A DNA stretch of 64,000 bases, taken from positions 124,001-188,000 of the forward strand of contig DATJHI010000035.1 of the NCBI GenBank assembly GCA_035493955.1, in the 5' to 3' direction. Shown one piece after another: positions 27,413 to 37,540 of this stretch (position 1 is the first letter of the stretch; each line of letters starts with the position of its first letter). The position numbers were made by a program, and so were the translations under genes. The notes under the pieces were generated by a model. That model was given only the letters and a program-made list of their open reading frames with translations. It ran no database searches and was not told the origin of the DNA. This DNA comes from NCED01 sp035493955. Lineage in GTDB: Bacteria; Pseudomonadota; Alphaproteobacteria; Caulobacterales; Caulobacteraceae.

Positions 27413-28894
27413 TCAGCGCCGACCGTAGCGCAGGAGCGCCGGCCCCAGCTCCTCGCCCGGCGGGGCCATGGCCTGGACGGGGTCGTTTCCAAGCGTGACC
27501 TCCATGGCCTGGTAGCTGTGCAGGCCGTTCTCGCGGATGGCCTCGATGTGGACGGTGTACTTGCCCTGACCGACCGGCTGGCCGTCGTCGTTCTTGCCGT
27601 CCCAAACCACCGAATAGCGTCCGGCCCGGCGGGTCGGGCGGGATATGGCGGCGACCAGCTGCGGCCGGGCCCGGCCGAACCGGCGCCACCAGATGTAGTT
27701 CTCGCTGACATAGTCGAGCTTGCCGCCCAGCATGGCCAGGCCGCGCACCAGCTTGCCGTCATCGTCGGTGACCCAGATGGCCACATAGGGCGCATAGGCC
27801 CGCGCCTCCTTCTGCGGCAGGGTGTAGTCGACGGTTACGGCGAACCTGGCCGGCCAGGGGAGCGCGGCGGCGCCGGCCACGGCGTCGGCGGTGCGGATCA
27901 ACCGGGCCGGGGGCGCGTCGGCACTGAGGGTCAGCCCCTGCCAGCCGCTCGAGGTCCTGATCCTGCCGTTCGCGTCCACCGTGCGGGCTTCGACCCCCGG
28001 GAGGGACTCGATCAGATCACGGCCAGCCTGGGCCGGCATGGCGCAGAGGGCCGTGGCCAGGGCGTCCGCCTCGGCGGCGGTGGGCGCGAGCACGCTGGCG
28101 CTCAGGCTCAGCTCGCCGCCGACGATGTGGTGGAAGCCTTCGTCGCGGCGCCCGCTGGTGGCCAGGGCCCGCCCGCCCAGGCCCAGCACCACCGCCGGGC
28201 GGGCGTTGTCCTCGCCCGCGGCGGGATCGGCCACGCCGGCGATCCAGGCGGAGCCGCCGGGACCTCGGCCCCAGCAGCGCAGGTCGCCGCCGATATCGAC
28301 CATCAGTCCGGCAAGCTCGGGGGCGGCGGCGCGGGCGGCGGCCAGGGCGGCGTCGACGACATAGCCCTTGGCCAGGGCCTCCGGAGCGAACTGCACGGGA
28401 GCGGGGCGGAACACGGTGCGGGTGAGGGGATCCAGCCGCACCTCCGCGCCCGAGGCCGCCGCCCACAGGCGGGCGAGGTCGGCGGCGTCGGCTTGCTGTC
28501 CATGTTCGGCGGCCGTCCGCCGAAGCGAATATACCGCTCCCTGGCGCGCGTCGAAGGCCCCGCCGGTGAGGGCCCGCCACCGCTCGCAGGCCTCCAATAC
28601 GGCGAACAGCTCAGGCGAGACCGCAAGGGAGGCCGACCGGTTCAGGCGGGAGAGCTCGCTGTCGGACCGCCAGCCGCTGAGCAGGGCGTCCAGGCGGTCG
28701 ATCTCGGCGCGGGCGGCGTCGGCGGCGCGGCGGGCGCTCGCCGGCTCGGCGGTCACGGCCGCCAGATCCATCGACGTCCCGAGCACCGGGTCGGCGTGGA
28801 AGCGCCAGGCCTGGGCCTCGGCCTGGGCGGGGGGCGCGACCGCCGCCGCCCCGGCCGCCGCCAGCAACGCCCCCAGCCGACCCCAAGCCCGCAT
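27413..28894 (-). CDS. apbE: FAD:protein FMN transferase (ApbE) fused to DUF2271
   Basis: A 493-aa secreted fusion. Residues 1-25 are a signal peptide. About 30-310 is an ApbE domain, with PVLGTSMDLAAV, FDARQGAVYSL, EALAKGYVVDAAL, VDIGGDLRCWGRG and LATSGRRDEGFHHI, the last including the Ser/Thr-Gly region that binds FAD and metal. It covalently attaches FMN to threonines of target flavoproteins in the periplasm. About 350-493 is a DUF2271 domain (YVAIWVTDDDGKLVRGL, then WDGKNDDGQPVGQGKYTVHIEA). The ATG has AGGAGA upstream. A GC-rich hairpin (28915-28945) separates it from the TPR gene upstream. No target flavoprotein is encoded nearby. Confidence 0.9.
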   Translation of the reverse strand: MRAWGRLGALLAAAGAAAVAPPAQAEAQAWRFHADPVLGTSMDLAAVTAEPASARRAADAARAEIDRLDALLSGWRSDSELSRLNRSASLAVSPELFAVLEACERWRALTGGAFDARQGAVYSLRRTAAEHGQQADAADLARLWAAASGAEVRLDPLTRTVFRPAPVQFAPEALAKGYVVDAALAAARAAAPELAGLMVDIGGDLRCWGRGPGGSAWIAGVADPAAGEDNARPAVVLGLGGRALATSGRRDEGFHHIVGGELSLSASVLAPTAAEADALATALCAMPAQAGRDLIESLPGVEARTVDANGRIRTSSGWQGLTLSADAPPARLIRTADAVAGAAALPWPARFAVTVDYTLPQKEARAYAPYVAIWVTDDDGKLVRGLAMLGGKLDYVSENYIWWRRFGRARPQLVAAISRPTRRAGRYSVVWDGKNDDGQPVGQGKYTVHIEAIRENGLHSYQAMEVTLGNDPVQAMAPPGEELGPALLRYGRR

Positions 28895-28964
28895 CCATGT
28901 CTCCTGTTTTTAACGCGGGGCGGGGGCGCCCTCGCGCCGCCCCGCCCATGGTCTTGGCGCCGGA

Positions 28965-29546
28965 TCAGCGTGTCTGCGTCCGGGCGATCCGTTCCTGCAT
29001 ATGGACGTCTTCGGGTTGAGGCAGGCCCAGGATGTCGGCCCGGGCGCTCAGGGTGCGGAAGGAGCCGGGGCTGATCTTCAGCTCGGCGTCATACTCCTTC
29101 ACCGCGGCCTCGGGCATGTTGAGGGCCCGGTAGGCGCGGCCGCGGCCGAAATGGGCGCCCACCATTTTCGGCGCCAGTTTCAAGGCCTCGCCATAGTCGT
29201 CGATGGCGGCCTGGTAGGCTCGCCGGCGGTTTTCCGCTTCGGCGCGGCTGAACAGGGTGTTGGCCCGGGCGGCGTCGTCCTGCTTAAGGGCGAGGGCGGC
29301 GGTGAAGTCGGCGATGGCGAGGTCGCCGTGGCCGCTCGTGGCGTAGATTTCTCCCCGGCCGAAATAGGCGCTCGCCTGGAGGGCGGGGTCGCCCGCGGTC
29401 TCCACGATCGCCTCGCCGTACAGCTTGACCGCGTCCGCCTCGCGCTCCTCGGCGAAGGCCGTTTCGGCGTCGGCGATCTTGGAGGCCATGGCCTGGCCCG
29501 CGGCGGCCAGGCTGACCACGGCGGCGCAAAGGAGGGCGAGGCGCAT
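28965..29546 (-). CDS. Secreted tetratricopeptide repeat protein
   Basis: A 193-aa protein with a Sec signal peptide (about 1-21, AMA). Three to four TPR units follow: AVKLYGEAIVETAGDP, ASAYFGRGEIYATSGHGDLAIADFTAALAL, AIDDYGEALKLAP and AHFGRGRAYRALNMPEAAVKEYDAELKISP. TPRs mediate protein-protein contact in the periplasm. The ATG at 29546 has AAGGAG upstream. It lies 70 nt upstream of the ApbE-DUF2271 gene on the same strand and may be co-expressed. Partner unknown. Confidence 0.85.
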   Translation of the reverse strand: MRLALLCAAVVSLAAAGQAMASKIADAETAFAEEREADAVKLYGEAIVETAGDPALQASAYFGRGEIYATSGHGDLAIADFTAALALKQDDAARANTLFSRAEAENRRRAYQAAIDDYGEALKLAPKMVGAHFGRGRAYRALNMPEAAVKEYDAELKISPGSFRTLSARADILGLPQPEDVHMQERIARTQTR

Positions 29547-29685
29547 GACGGTGCTCCTTCGGTTCGAGCCGCTTTGACCGGTGTCCGCCCAAAGCTGTCC
29601 GGCTTAGCCTACAGGCTTGGTCGCCAAGGCCAATGGAAGATTGCGGGACGAGGGGTCCGTCTTCCGCCGGGCCGCGCGCCCGATC

Positions 29686-31791
<2,106 letters not shown>

Positions 31792-32484
31792 CGGCCCTCC
31801 CTCCCGAGCTGTTCGGTCGCTCCTCTGTGAAGGCTAGAAGACGCTGCTTAACAAAAAGCACGGTTTACCGTCGCCGGAGCGAGGTCGACGCCGGTCTGCA
31901 GATCAACCCGTCGGAGCTCGGACTCTTTTCTAGGTCTTCATCCAGCGTGATCGGCACGCGGAGGATCGATGACTTATCATGTAACGAATGGGGCCGCCGA
32001 AGACTTCCGTCCCGGGATGGGCCGGCGAGCCCGCCGGCTGACACCGTGTAACCAACTGGAAGTGCAGGGTTTTAAGGATATTATACGGCTGCAGCGGTCT
32101 TCCGGGAGCCGGCGCTGGCGGCGGCAGGCTGCGTCGCCGCCCGTCGCCGGGAAGACATGGAACGGCTGATGCCGACCGCTCCGGCGCCGGGCGGGCCGGA
32201 CGTCGCCCGGCGCACGCGACTTTTCGCCGCTGGGTTGAAAATCATCGTTTTTGAGGGCGGCGCACTTCCCGGCTGCAGGATCACGCGCCGAATCCTCCGG
32301 TTCCGCCGGGTGTCCGACCAGAGAGAACGAGGCTCGAAGCAATCGCTGGCGCAGGCCAATCAACGGGTCTAGCATCCGCTGTCTTCAAGCCTCGTCCGTG
32401 CGATTGGGGTTCAGTAAGAGCGGCCCCGGCGTTTGGCCAACGACAAGAGGCGAGGGAGGAATCGTCACATAACGGAGGCACGGC
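31792..32484. other. 693-nt intergenic region without a recognised gene
   Basis: This lies between the divergent hybrid kinase and the GltD-like gene. Several short open frames exist on both strands, but none has a ribosome site, family signature or convincing codon pattern. It contains GACTTATCA (31971-31979), shared with the palindrome at 21925-21948, an AT-rich stretch AGGATATTATACGG (about 32076-32089), and the shared 22-nt element at 32420-32441. Probably promoters for both flanking genes plus a decayed or non-coding segment. Confidence 0.5.
32420..32441 (+). repeat. Shared upstream element, copy 2
   Basis: Starts GCGGCCCCGGCG and ends GGCCAAC. It matches 19 of 22 nt of 12670-12691 and is placed 43 nt before the GTG of the GltD-like gene. 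A common promoter or operator for unlinked catabolic operons is possible. Confidence 0.45.
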
Positions 32485-34272
32485 GTGGAACCGACATCTA
32501 TCGGGACGCCCGAGTACTTCCATCGCGTTGTTGATTGCCAATGGGCCTGTCCGGCCCACACCCCGGTCCCGGAATACATCCGGTTGATCGCCGCCGGGCG
32601 TTTCGCCGACGCCTACATGATAAATTGGAACTCCAACGTCTTCCCCGGCATATTGGGCCGCACCTGCGACCGCCCCTGCGAGCCGGCCTGCCGGCGCGGC
32701 CGGGTCGAGGCCGAACCGGTGGCCATCTGCCGCCTGAAACGCGTCGCCGCCGACCACAAGGGCGACATGGCCGGGATGATGCCGACCGTGTCGGCGCCGC
32801 CCAACGGCAAGCGCATCGCCTGCATCGGCGCCGGTCCTGCCTCTCTCACCGTGGCCCGCGACCTGGCCCCTCTCGGCTATGAGGTGGTGGTGTTCGACGC
32901 GGACGCCCGCGCCGGCGGCATGATCCGCAGCCAGATCCCCCGCTTCCGCCTGCCCGAGGAGGTGATCGACGAGGAGGTCGGCTACATCGCCGCCTTGGGG
33001 CCGGAACTGCGGCTTGGCCAGCGGATCGACAGCCTGGGCGCGCTGGTGGGGGAAGGGTGGGACGCGGTCTTCGTCGGCACCGGCGCGCCCCGCGGCCGCG
33101 ACCTCGACATCCCCGGCCGCAAGGAGGCCGCCGCCAATATCCACATCGGCATCGACTGGCTGTCGAGCGTCTCCTTCGAGCACATCCATGAGATCGGTCG
33201 CCGCGTCATCGTGTTGGGCGGCGGCAATACCGCCATGGACTGCTGCCGCACGTCGCGGCGCCTGGGCGGCGAGGACGTCAAGGTGATCGTCCGCTCGGGC
33301 TTCGAGGAGATGAAGGCCTCGCCCTGGGAGAAGGAGGACGCGATGCACGAGGGCATCCCGATCCTGAATTTCCTGGTCCCCAAGGCGTTCACCCACGAGG
33401 AGGGCCGTCTCACCGGCGTGACCTTCCAGAAGGTCGCCCCCGTCCGCGACGACACCGGCCGCCGGCGCATCGAGCCCACCGGCGAGCCGGACCAGTGGTA
33501 CGCCTGCGACGACGTCCTTCTGGCCATCGGCCAGGAGAACGCCTTCCCCTGGATCGAACGCGACATCGGCATCGAATTCGACCGCTGGGGCATGCCGCTG
33601 GTCGATGAGGTCACCCATCAGTCGACCCTGCCGGGCGTGTTCTTCGGCGGCGACGCGGCCTTCGGGCCCAAGAACATCATCTGGGCGGTGGCCCACGGCC
33701 ACCAGGCGGCGATCTCCATCGACCTGCACTGCCGCGGCGAGGACGTGGGCGCCCGCCCGCCGCCGATGACCACCCTGGTCAGCCAGAAGATGGGCATCCA
33801 CGAGTGGAGCTACGACAACGACATCTCGAACGACCTGAGGCAGCGGGTCCCCCTGAGGGAGAAGGTCGAAGCCCTGTCCAGCGTACGGCTGGAGGTCGAG
33901 CTCGGCTTCGACGCGCAGCAGGCCCTGCGCGAGACCGAACGGTGCCTCAACTGCGACGTCCAGACCGTCTTCGCCCCGCCGCTCTGCATCGAGTGCGACG
34001 CCTGCGCCGACATCTGTCCGGTGGACTGCATCACCTTCACCGCAAACGGGGACGAGGCCGACCTGCGAAGTCGACTGCAGGCCCCCTCGGTCAACCTCGA
34101 CCAGGCGCTCTACGTCTCGAGCGCCCTCAAGACCGGCCGAGTGATGGTCAAGGACGAGGACGTCTGCCTGCACTGCGGCCTGTGCGCCGAACGCTGTCCC
34201 ACCGGAGCCTGGGACATGCAGAAGTTCCTGATCAACGTCGCCCACGCTGGGGATCACGCATGCATGCGGTAA
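32485..34272 (+). CDS. GltD-like NAD(P)/FAD oxidoreductase with C-terminal 2[4Fe-4S] ferredoxin domain
   Basis: A 595-aa flavoprotein. The N-terminal Fe-S domain has Cys18/22 (CQWACP), then CDRPCEPAC (60-68) and AICRLKR, as in glutamate synthase small subunits. An FAD motif IGAGPASLTVARDL (around 112) and a second nucleotide motif GGGNTAMDCC (around 249) follow, then a C-terminal ferredoxin domain with CIECDACADICPVDC and CLHCGLCAERCPTG. This combination fits an enzyme that exchanges electrons between NAD(P)H and ferredoxin-like clusters. The next gene overlaps it by 13 nt and encodes the alpha subunit of a 2-oxoacid:ferredoxin oxidoreductase, so it is probably its dedicated electron acceptor or donor. 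The GTG start at 32485 follows CGGAGG. Confidence 0.9.
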   Translation: MEPTSIGTPEYFHRVVDCQWACPAHTPVPEYIRLIAAGRFADAYMINWNSNVFPGILGRTCDRPCEPACRRGRVEAEPVAICRLKRVAADHKGDMAGMMPTVSAPPNGKRIACIGAGPASLTVARDLAPLGYEVVVFDADARAGGMIRSQIPRFRLPEEVIDEEVGYIAALGPELRLGQRIDSLGALVGEGWDAVFVGTGAPRGRDLDIPGRKEAAANIHIGIDWLSSVSFEHIHEIGRRVIVLGGGNTAMDCCRTSRRLGGEDVKVIVRSGFEEMKASPWEKEDAMHEGIPILNFLVPKAFTHEEGRLTGVTFQKVAPVRDDTGRRRIEPTGEPDQWYACDDVLLAIGQENAFPWIERDIGIEFDRWGMPLVDEVTHQSTLPGVFFGGDAAFGPKNIIWAVAHGHQAAISIDLHCRGEDVGARPPPMTTLVSQKMGIHEWSYDNDISNDLRQRVPLREKVEALSSVRLEVELGFDAQQALRETERCLNCDVQTVFAPPLCIECDACADICPVDCITFTANGDEADLRSRLQAPSVNLDQALYVSSALKTGRVMVKDEDVCLHCGLCAERCPTGAWDMQKFLINVAHAGDHACMR

Positions 34273-36128
34273 GCGTAGAAGCGGGCGAGCCAGCCGAACG
34301 GATCGCCGCAGTCAACGACTTCGTGGTCAAGTTCGCCAACGTCAACGGGTCCGGCTCGGCCAGCGCCAACGCCCTCTTCGCCAAGGCGATCCTGCGGATG
34401 GGGGTGCCGGTCGCCACCCGCAACATCTTCCCCTCCAATATCCAGGGCCTGCCGACCTGGTTCGAGGTCCGGGTCTCCGAGGCGGGGTGGCTCGGCCGCC
34501 GCGGCGGGGTCGACCTGATGGTGGCGATGAACCCCCAGACCTGGGGCAAGGACCTGGCCGAGATCGAACCGGGCGGCTACCTGTTCTACGATTCCACCAA
34601 GCCGATGCCGGCGTCCGCCTTCCGCGACGACATCAACGTCGTGGGCATGCCGCTGACCCGGATCTGCAACGCGCGCTACGCCGACCCGCGCCAGCGCCAA
34701 CTGTTCAAGAACATCGTCTATGTCGGGGCCCTGGCCCACCTGTTGAACATGGACCTGTCCGCGGTCGAGGGCCTGCTGGCCGAGCAGTTCAGGGGCAAGG
34801 AGAAGCTGATCCCCGCCAACGTCGAGGCCCTGCATCTGGGCCGCGACTACGCCCGCGAGAACCTGGCGCCGCTCGGCCTGCGCATCGACGCCGCCGACAA
34901 GGTGGGCGATCGCATCTTCATCGACGGCAACAGCAGCGCCGCCCTGGGCGCGGTCTACGGCGGGGCCACGGTCTGCGCCTGGTATCCCATCACCCCCTCC
35001 ACCTCCCTGGCCGAGGCCTTCGCCCGCTGGTGCAAGCGTTTCCGCCATGACCCGGACACCGGGGCGGCGCGCTACGCCATCGTCCAGGCCGAGGACGAGA
35101 TCGCCTCGATCGGCATGGTCATCGGGGCCGGGTGGAACGGCGCCCGCGCCTTCACTTGCACCTCGGGGCCGGGGGTGTCGCTGATGACCGAGTTCATCGG
35201 CCTGTCCTATTTCGCCGAGGTCCCCGCGGTGATCTTCGACGTCCAGCGCGGCGGCCCCTCCACCGGCATGCCCACCCGCACCCAGCAGGCCGACCTGACG
35301 GCGGCGGCCTATGCCGGCCACGGCGACACCAAGCATCCGATGCTGTTCCCGCAGGATCCCCACGAGGCCTTCGAGATGGGGGCCGAGGCCTTCGACCTGG
35401 CCGACCGGCTGCAGACCACCGTCTTCGTCATGCTCGACCTCGACATCGGCATGAACGACTGGCTGACCAAGCCCTTCGCCTGGGACGATTCCCGCACCCT
35501 CGATCGCGGCAAGGTGGCGACGGCCGAGATGCTGGACGCGGGGATCGACTTCGGCCGCTACCTCGACGTGGACGGGGACGGCATCCCCTATCGCACCTAT
35601 CCCGCCACCCACCCCTCCAAGGGCGGCTATTTCACCCGCGGCACCTCCCGCGACCGCTACGCCCGCTACAGCGAGGAGGGGGCCGTCTATGTCGACAACA
35701 TGGAGCGGCTGCTGAAGAAGTGGGAGACGGCCCGCTCCCTCGTCCCCGCGCCGGTGCGCCGCGACGCCGGCCGGCCGACGCCGACGGCGGTGATCTATTT
35801 CGGCTCCACCTCGGTGGCCATGGACGAGGCGCTGGAGGCGCTGGAGAAGCAGGGAGTCCACCTCGACGCCCTTCGCCTGCGGGCCTTCCCGTTCAGCGAC
35901 GAGGTGTTCAGGTTCATCGCCGACCACGACCAGGTGTTCGTGGTCGAGCAGAACCGCGACGCCCAGCTGCGCCAGCTTCTGGTGACCGAGGGCGACGTCG
36001 ATCCGGCCCGGCTGATCCCGGTGCTGCACTACGAGGGCGCGCCGATCACCGCCCGCTTCATCACCGCCCAGATCGCCGGCCTCGCCTCGTCCCGCGGCGT
36101 GGTCCCCCTGCGCGAGGCCGTCCGATGA
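34260..36128 (+). CDS. korA: 2-oxoacid:acceptor oxidoreductase alpha subunit (fused gamma-alpha)
   Basis: A 622-aa subunit. The N-terminal 200 residues are the gamma (acceptor) domain with NGSGSASANALFAKAILRMGVPV and VDLMVAMNPQTWGKDLAE. The remainder is the alpha domain with GNSSAALGAVYGGATVCAWYPITPSTSL split across about 225-255, then QAEDEIASIGMVIGAGWNGARAFT-like sequence and FDVQRGGPSTGMPTRTQQADL. It binds CoA and contacts thiamine diphosphate held by the beta subunit, oxidatively decarboxylating a 2-oxoacid such as 2-oxoglutarate. The ATG at 34260 overlaps the upstream gene end by 13 nt, and its stop overlaps the beta start as ATGA. KorA is the likeliest type; a pyruvate or branched-chain substrate is not excluded. 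Confidence 0.9.
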   Translation: MHAVSVEAGEPAERIAAVNDFVVKFANVNGSGSASANALFAKAILRMGVPVATRNIFPSNIQGLPTWFEVRVSEAGWLGRRGGVDLMVAMNPQTWGKDLAEIEPGGYLFYDSTKPMPASAFRDDINVVGMPLTRICNARYADPRQRQLFKNIVYVGALAHLLNMDLSAVEGLLAEQFRGKEKLIPANVEALHLGRDYARENLAPLGLRIDAADKVGDRIFIDGNSSAALGAVYGGATVCAWYPITPSTSLAEAFARWCKRFRHDPDTGAARYAIVQAEDEIASIGMVIGAGWNGARAFTCTSGPGVSLMTEFIGLSYFAEVPAVIFDVQRGGPSTGMPTRTQQADLTAAAYAGHGDTKHPMLFPQDPHEAFEMGAEAFDLADRLQTTVFVMLDLDIGMNDWLTKPFAWDDSRTLDRGKVATAEMLDAGIDFGRYLDVDGDGIPYRTYPATHPSKGGYFTRGTSRDRYARYSEEGAVYVDNMERLLKKWETARSLVPAPVRRDAGRPTPTAVIYFGSTSVAMDEALEALEKQGVHLDALRLRAFPFSDEVFRFIADHDQVFVVEQNRDAQLRQLLVTEGDVDPARLIPVLHYEGAPITARFITAQIAGLASSRGVVPLREAVR

Positions 36129-37180
36129 CCTATATCGCCAAGCCCAGGCTGCACCACCCCAACCTGCCGACCAACGCCCTGGGCTTCACCCACCGCGACT
36201 ATGAGGGGACGGTCTCGACCCTGTGCGCCGGCTGCGGCCACGACTCCATTTCGGCGGCGATCATCCAGGCCTGTTTCGAGCTGTCGATCCCGCCGCACCG
36301 GGTTGCCAAGCTGTCGGGCATCGGCTGTTCGTCCAAGACGCCCACCTATTTCCTCGGCGCCAGCCATGGCTTCAACACCGTGCACGGACGGATGCCGTCG
36401 GTGCTCACCGGCGCCAACCTGGCCAACCGCGAGCTGATCTACCTGGGGGTGTCGGGGGACGGGGATTCGGCCTCCATCGGCTTCGGCCAGTTCGCCCATT
36501 GCCTGCGCCGCGGGGTCAACATGACCTATGTGGTGGAGAACAACGGCGTCTACGGCCTGACCAAGGGCCAGTTCTCGGCCACCTCCGACAAGGGCTCCAA
36601 GAGCAAGAAGGGACAGGTCAACCACGACCAGGCCATCGACCTGGTCAGCGTGGCCCTCCAGCTGGGGGCCAGCTTCGTCGCCCGCAGCTTCTCCGGCGAC
36701 AAGCACCAACTCGTACCCCTCCTGAAGGCGGCGCTGGCGCACAGGGGGGCGGCCTTCCTCGACGTGATCAGCCCCTGTGTGGCCTTCAACAACCACGTCG
36801 GCTCGACCAAAAGCTTCGACTATGTGCGCGAGCACAACGAGGCGATGAACCGGCTCGACTTCGTCACCCCGCGCGAGCCGATCGCCGCCGCCTACGCCCC
36901 CGGCCAGCTGAGCGAGGTGGTGCAGCACGACGGCTCGATCCTGCGCCTGCGCAAGCTGCACGAGGACTACGACCCCACCGACCGGGTGGGGGCGATGAAC
37001 CACCTGATGGAACGCCAGGCGGCTGGCGAGATCGCCACCGGCCTGTTGTACCTCGATCCGGAGCCGGACGAGATGCACGACCACCTGGGCACGGTGGCGA
37101 CGCCCTTGAACCGGCTGGCGGATGCTGAATTGACGCCCGGTTCGGCGGCGCTGGACAAGCTGAACGCCAGTCTGCGCTAG
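36125..37180 (+). CDS. korB: 2-oxoacid:ferredoxin oxidoreductase beta subunit
   Basis: A 351-aa thiamine diphosphate-binding subunit. The TPP motif is GVSGDGDSASIGFGQF through VVENNGVYGLTKG. Four cysteines suited to a [4Fe-4S] cluster are Cys34 and Cys37 (CAGCG), Cys68 (GIGCSSK) and the one in SPCVAFNN (near 219). It pairs with the preceding subunit to make acyl-CoA, CO2 and reduced ferredoxin. The ATG overlaps the previous stop by 4 nt, so translation is coupled. Downstream is a 360-nt gap and an unrelated TonB receptor. These enzymes are oxygen-sensitive in anaerobes, so its presence in a probable aerobe deserves note. Confidence 0.92.
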   Translation: MTYIAKPRLHHPNLPTNALGFTHRDYEGTVSTLCAGCGHDSISAAIIQACFELSIPPHRVAKLSGIGCSSKTPTYFLGASHGFNTVHGRMPSVLTGANLANRELIYLGVSGDGDSASIGFGQFAHCLRRGVNMTYVVENNGVYGLTKGQFSATSDKGSKSKKGQVNHDQAIDLVSVALQLGASFVARSFSGDKHQLVPLLKAALAHRGAAFLDVISPCVAFNNHVGSTKSFDYVREHNEAMNRLDFVTPREPIAAAYAPGQLSEVVQHDGSILRLRKLHEDYDPTDRVGAMNHLMERQAAGEIATGLLYLDPEPDEMHDHLGTVATPLNRLADAELTPGSAALDKLNASLR

Positions 37181-37540
37181 CTGGAATATTCGGATCGTGG
37201 CGGCGGCGCGGCGCCCGCCGTAACGCGGGAAGGGGCCTTGAGGCCCAATTGCGTCAGACCCGTCAGCCCCATCATCCGGCGTGCGTCCGAGCTCCCCAAA
37301 ATCAGCCCGAAAACCCGCACCTGCGGCGCTGGCGCCACAGGTGAAGGCATTCGCATCACACCCAAATTGGTTGCAATTGACACTATTCTGTCATGCGCCT
37401 ATCCAAGCACGGCAGCAACCAAAGGGGGCCGCCGGTTCTGATTTCCGGCCGAAGGAACCCAAGCCTTCGAAGAGGCGGTTTAATCCGGCCTGACGAAACG
37501 CTGAAAAAAACATAAAAGCCACTAATAAGGGGACTGTCAG
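37181..37540. other. 360-nt leader region of the TonB receptor gene
   Basis: There is no gene signature in either strand. It contains the TTGACA promoter candidate at 37377-37405 and an A-rich segment before the receptor start with AAGGGGA as ribosome site. No cobalamin riboswitch consensus was seen. GC content falls towards the receptor gene, as expected for a promoter region. Confidence 0.5.
37377..37405 (+). promoter_or_regulatory. Candidate sigma-70 type promoter
   Basis: TTGACA (37377-37382) is a perfect -35 consensus, followed by a 17-nt spacer and TATCCA (37400-37405), a weak -10. It would give a leader of about 125-130 nt before the TonB receptor start at 37541. Confidence 0.5.

Noticed and set aside
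31977..32375. A 132-codon minus-strand frame in the intergenic gap
   Set aside because: No ribosome site and a basic, disordered composition with no family match; it looks like a non-coding frame.
37181..37540. Cobalamin riboswitch before the first TonB receptor
   Set aside because: No B12-box consensus or expected pairing was found in the leader.
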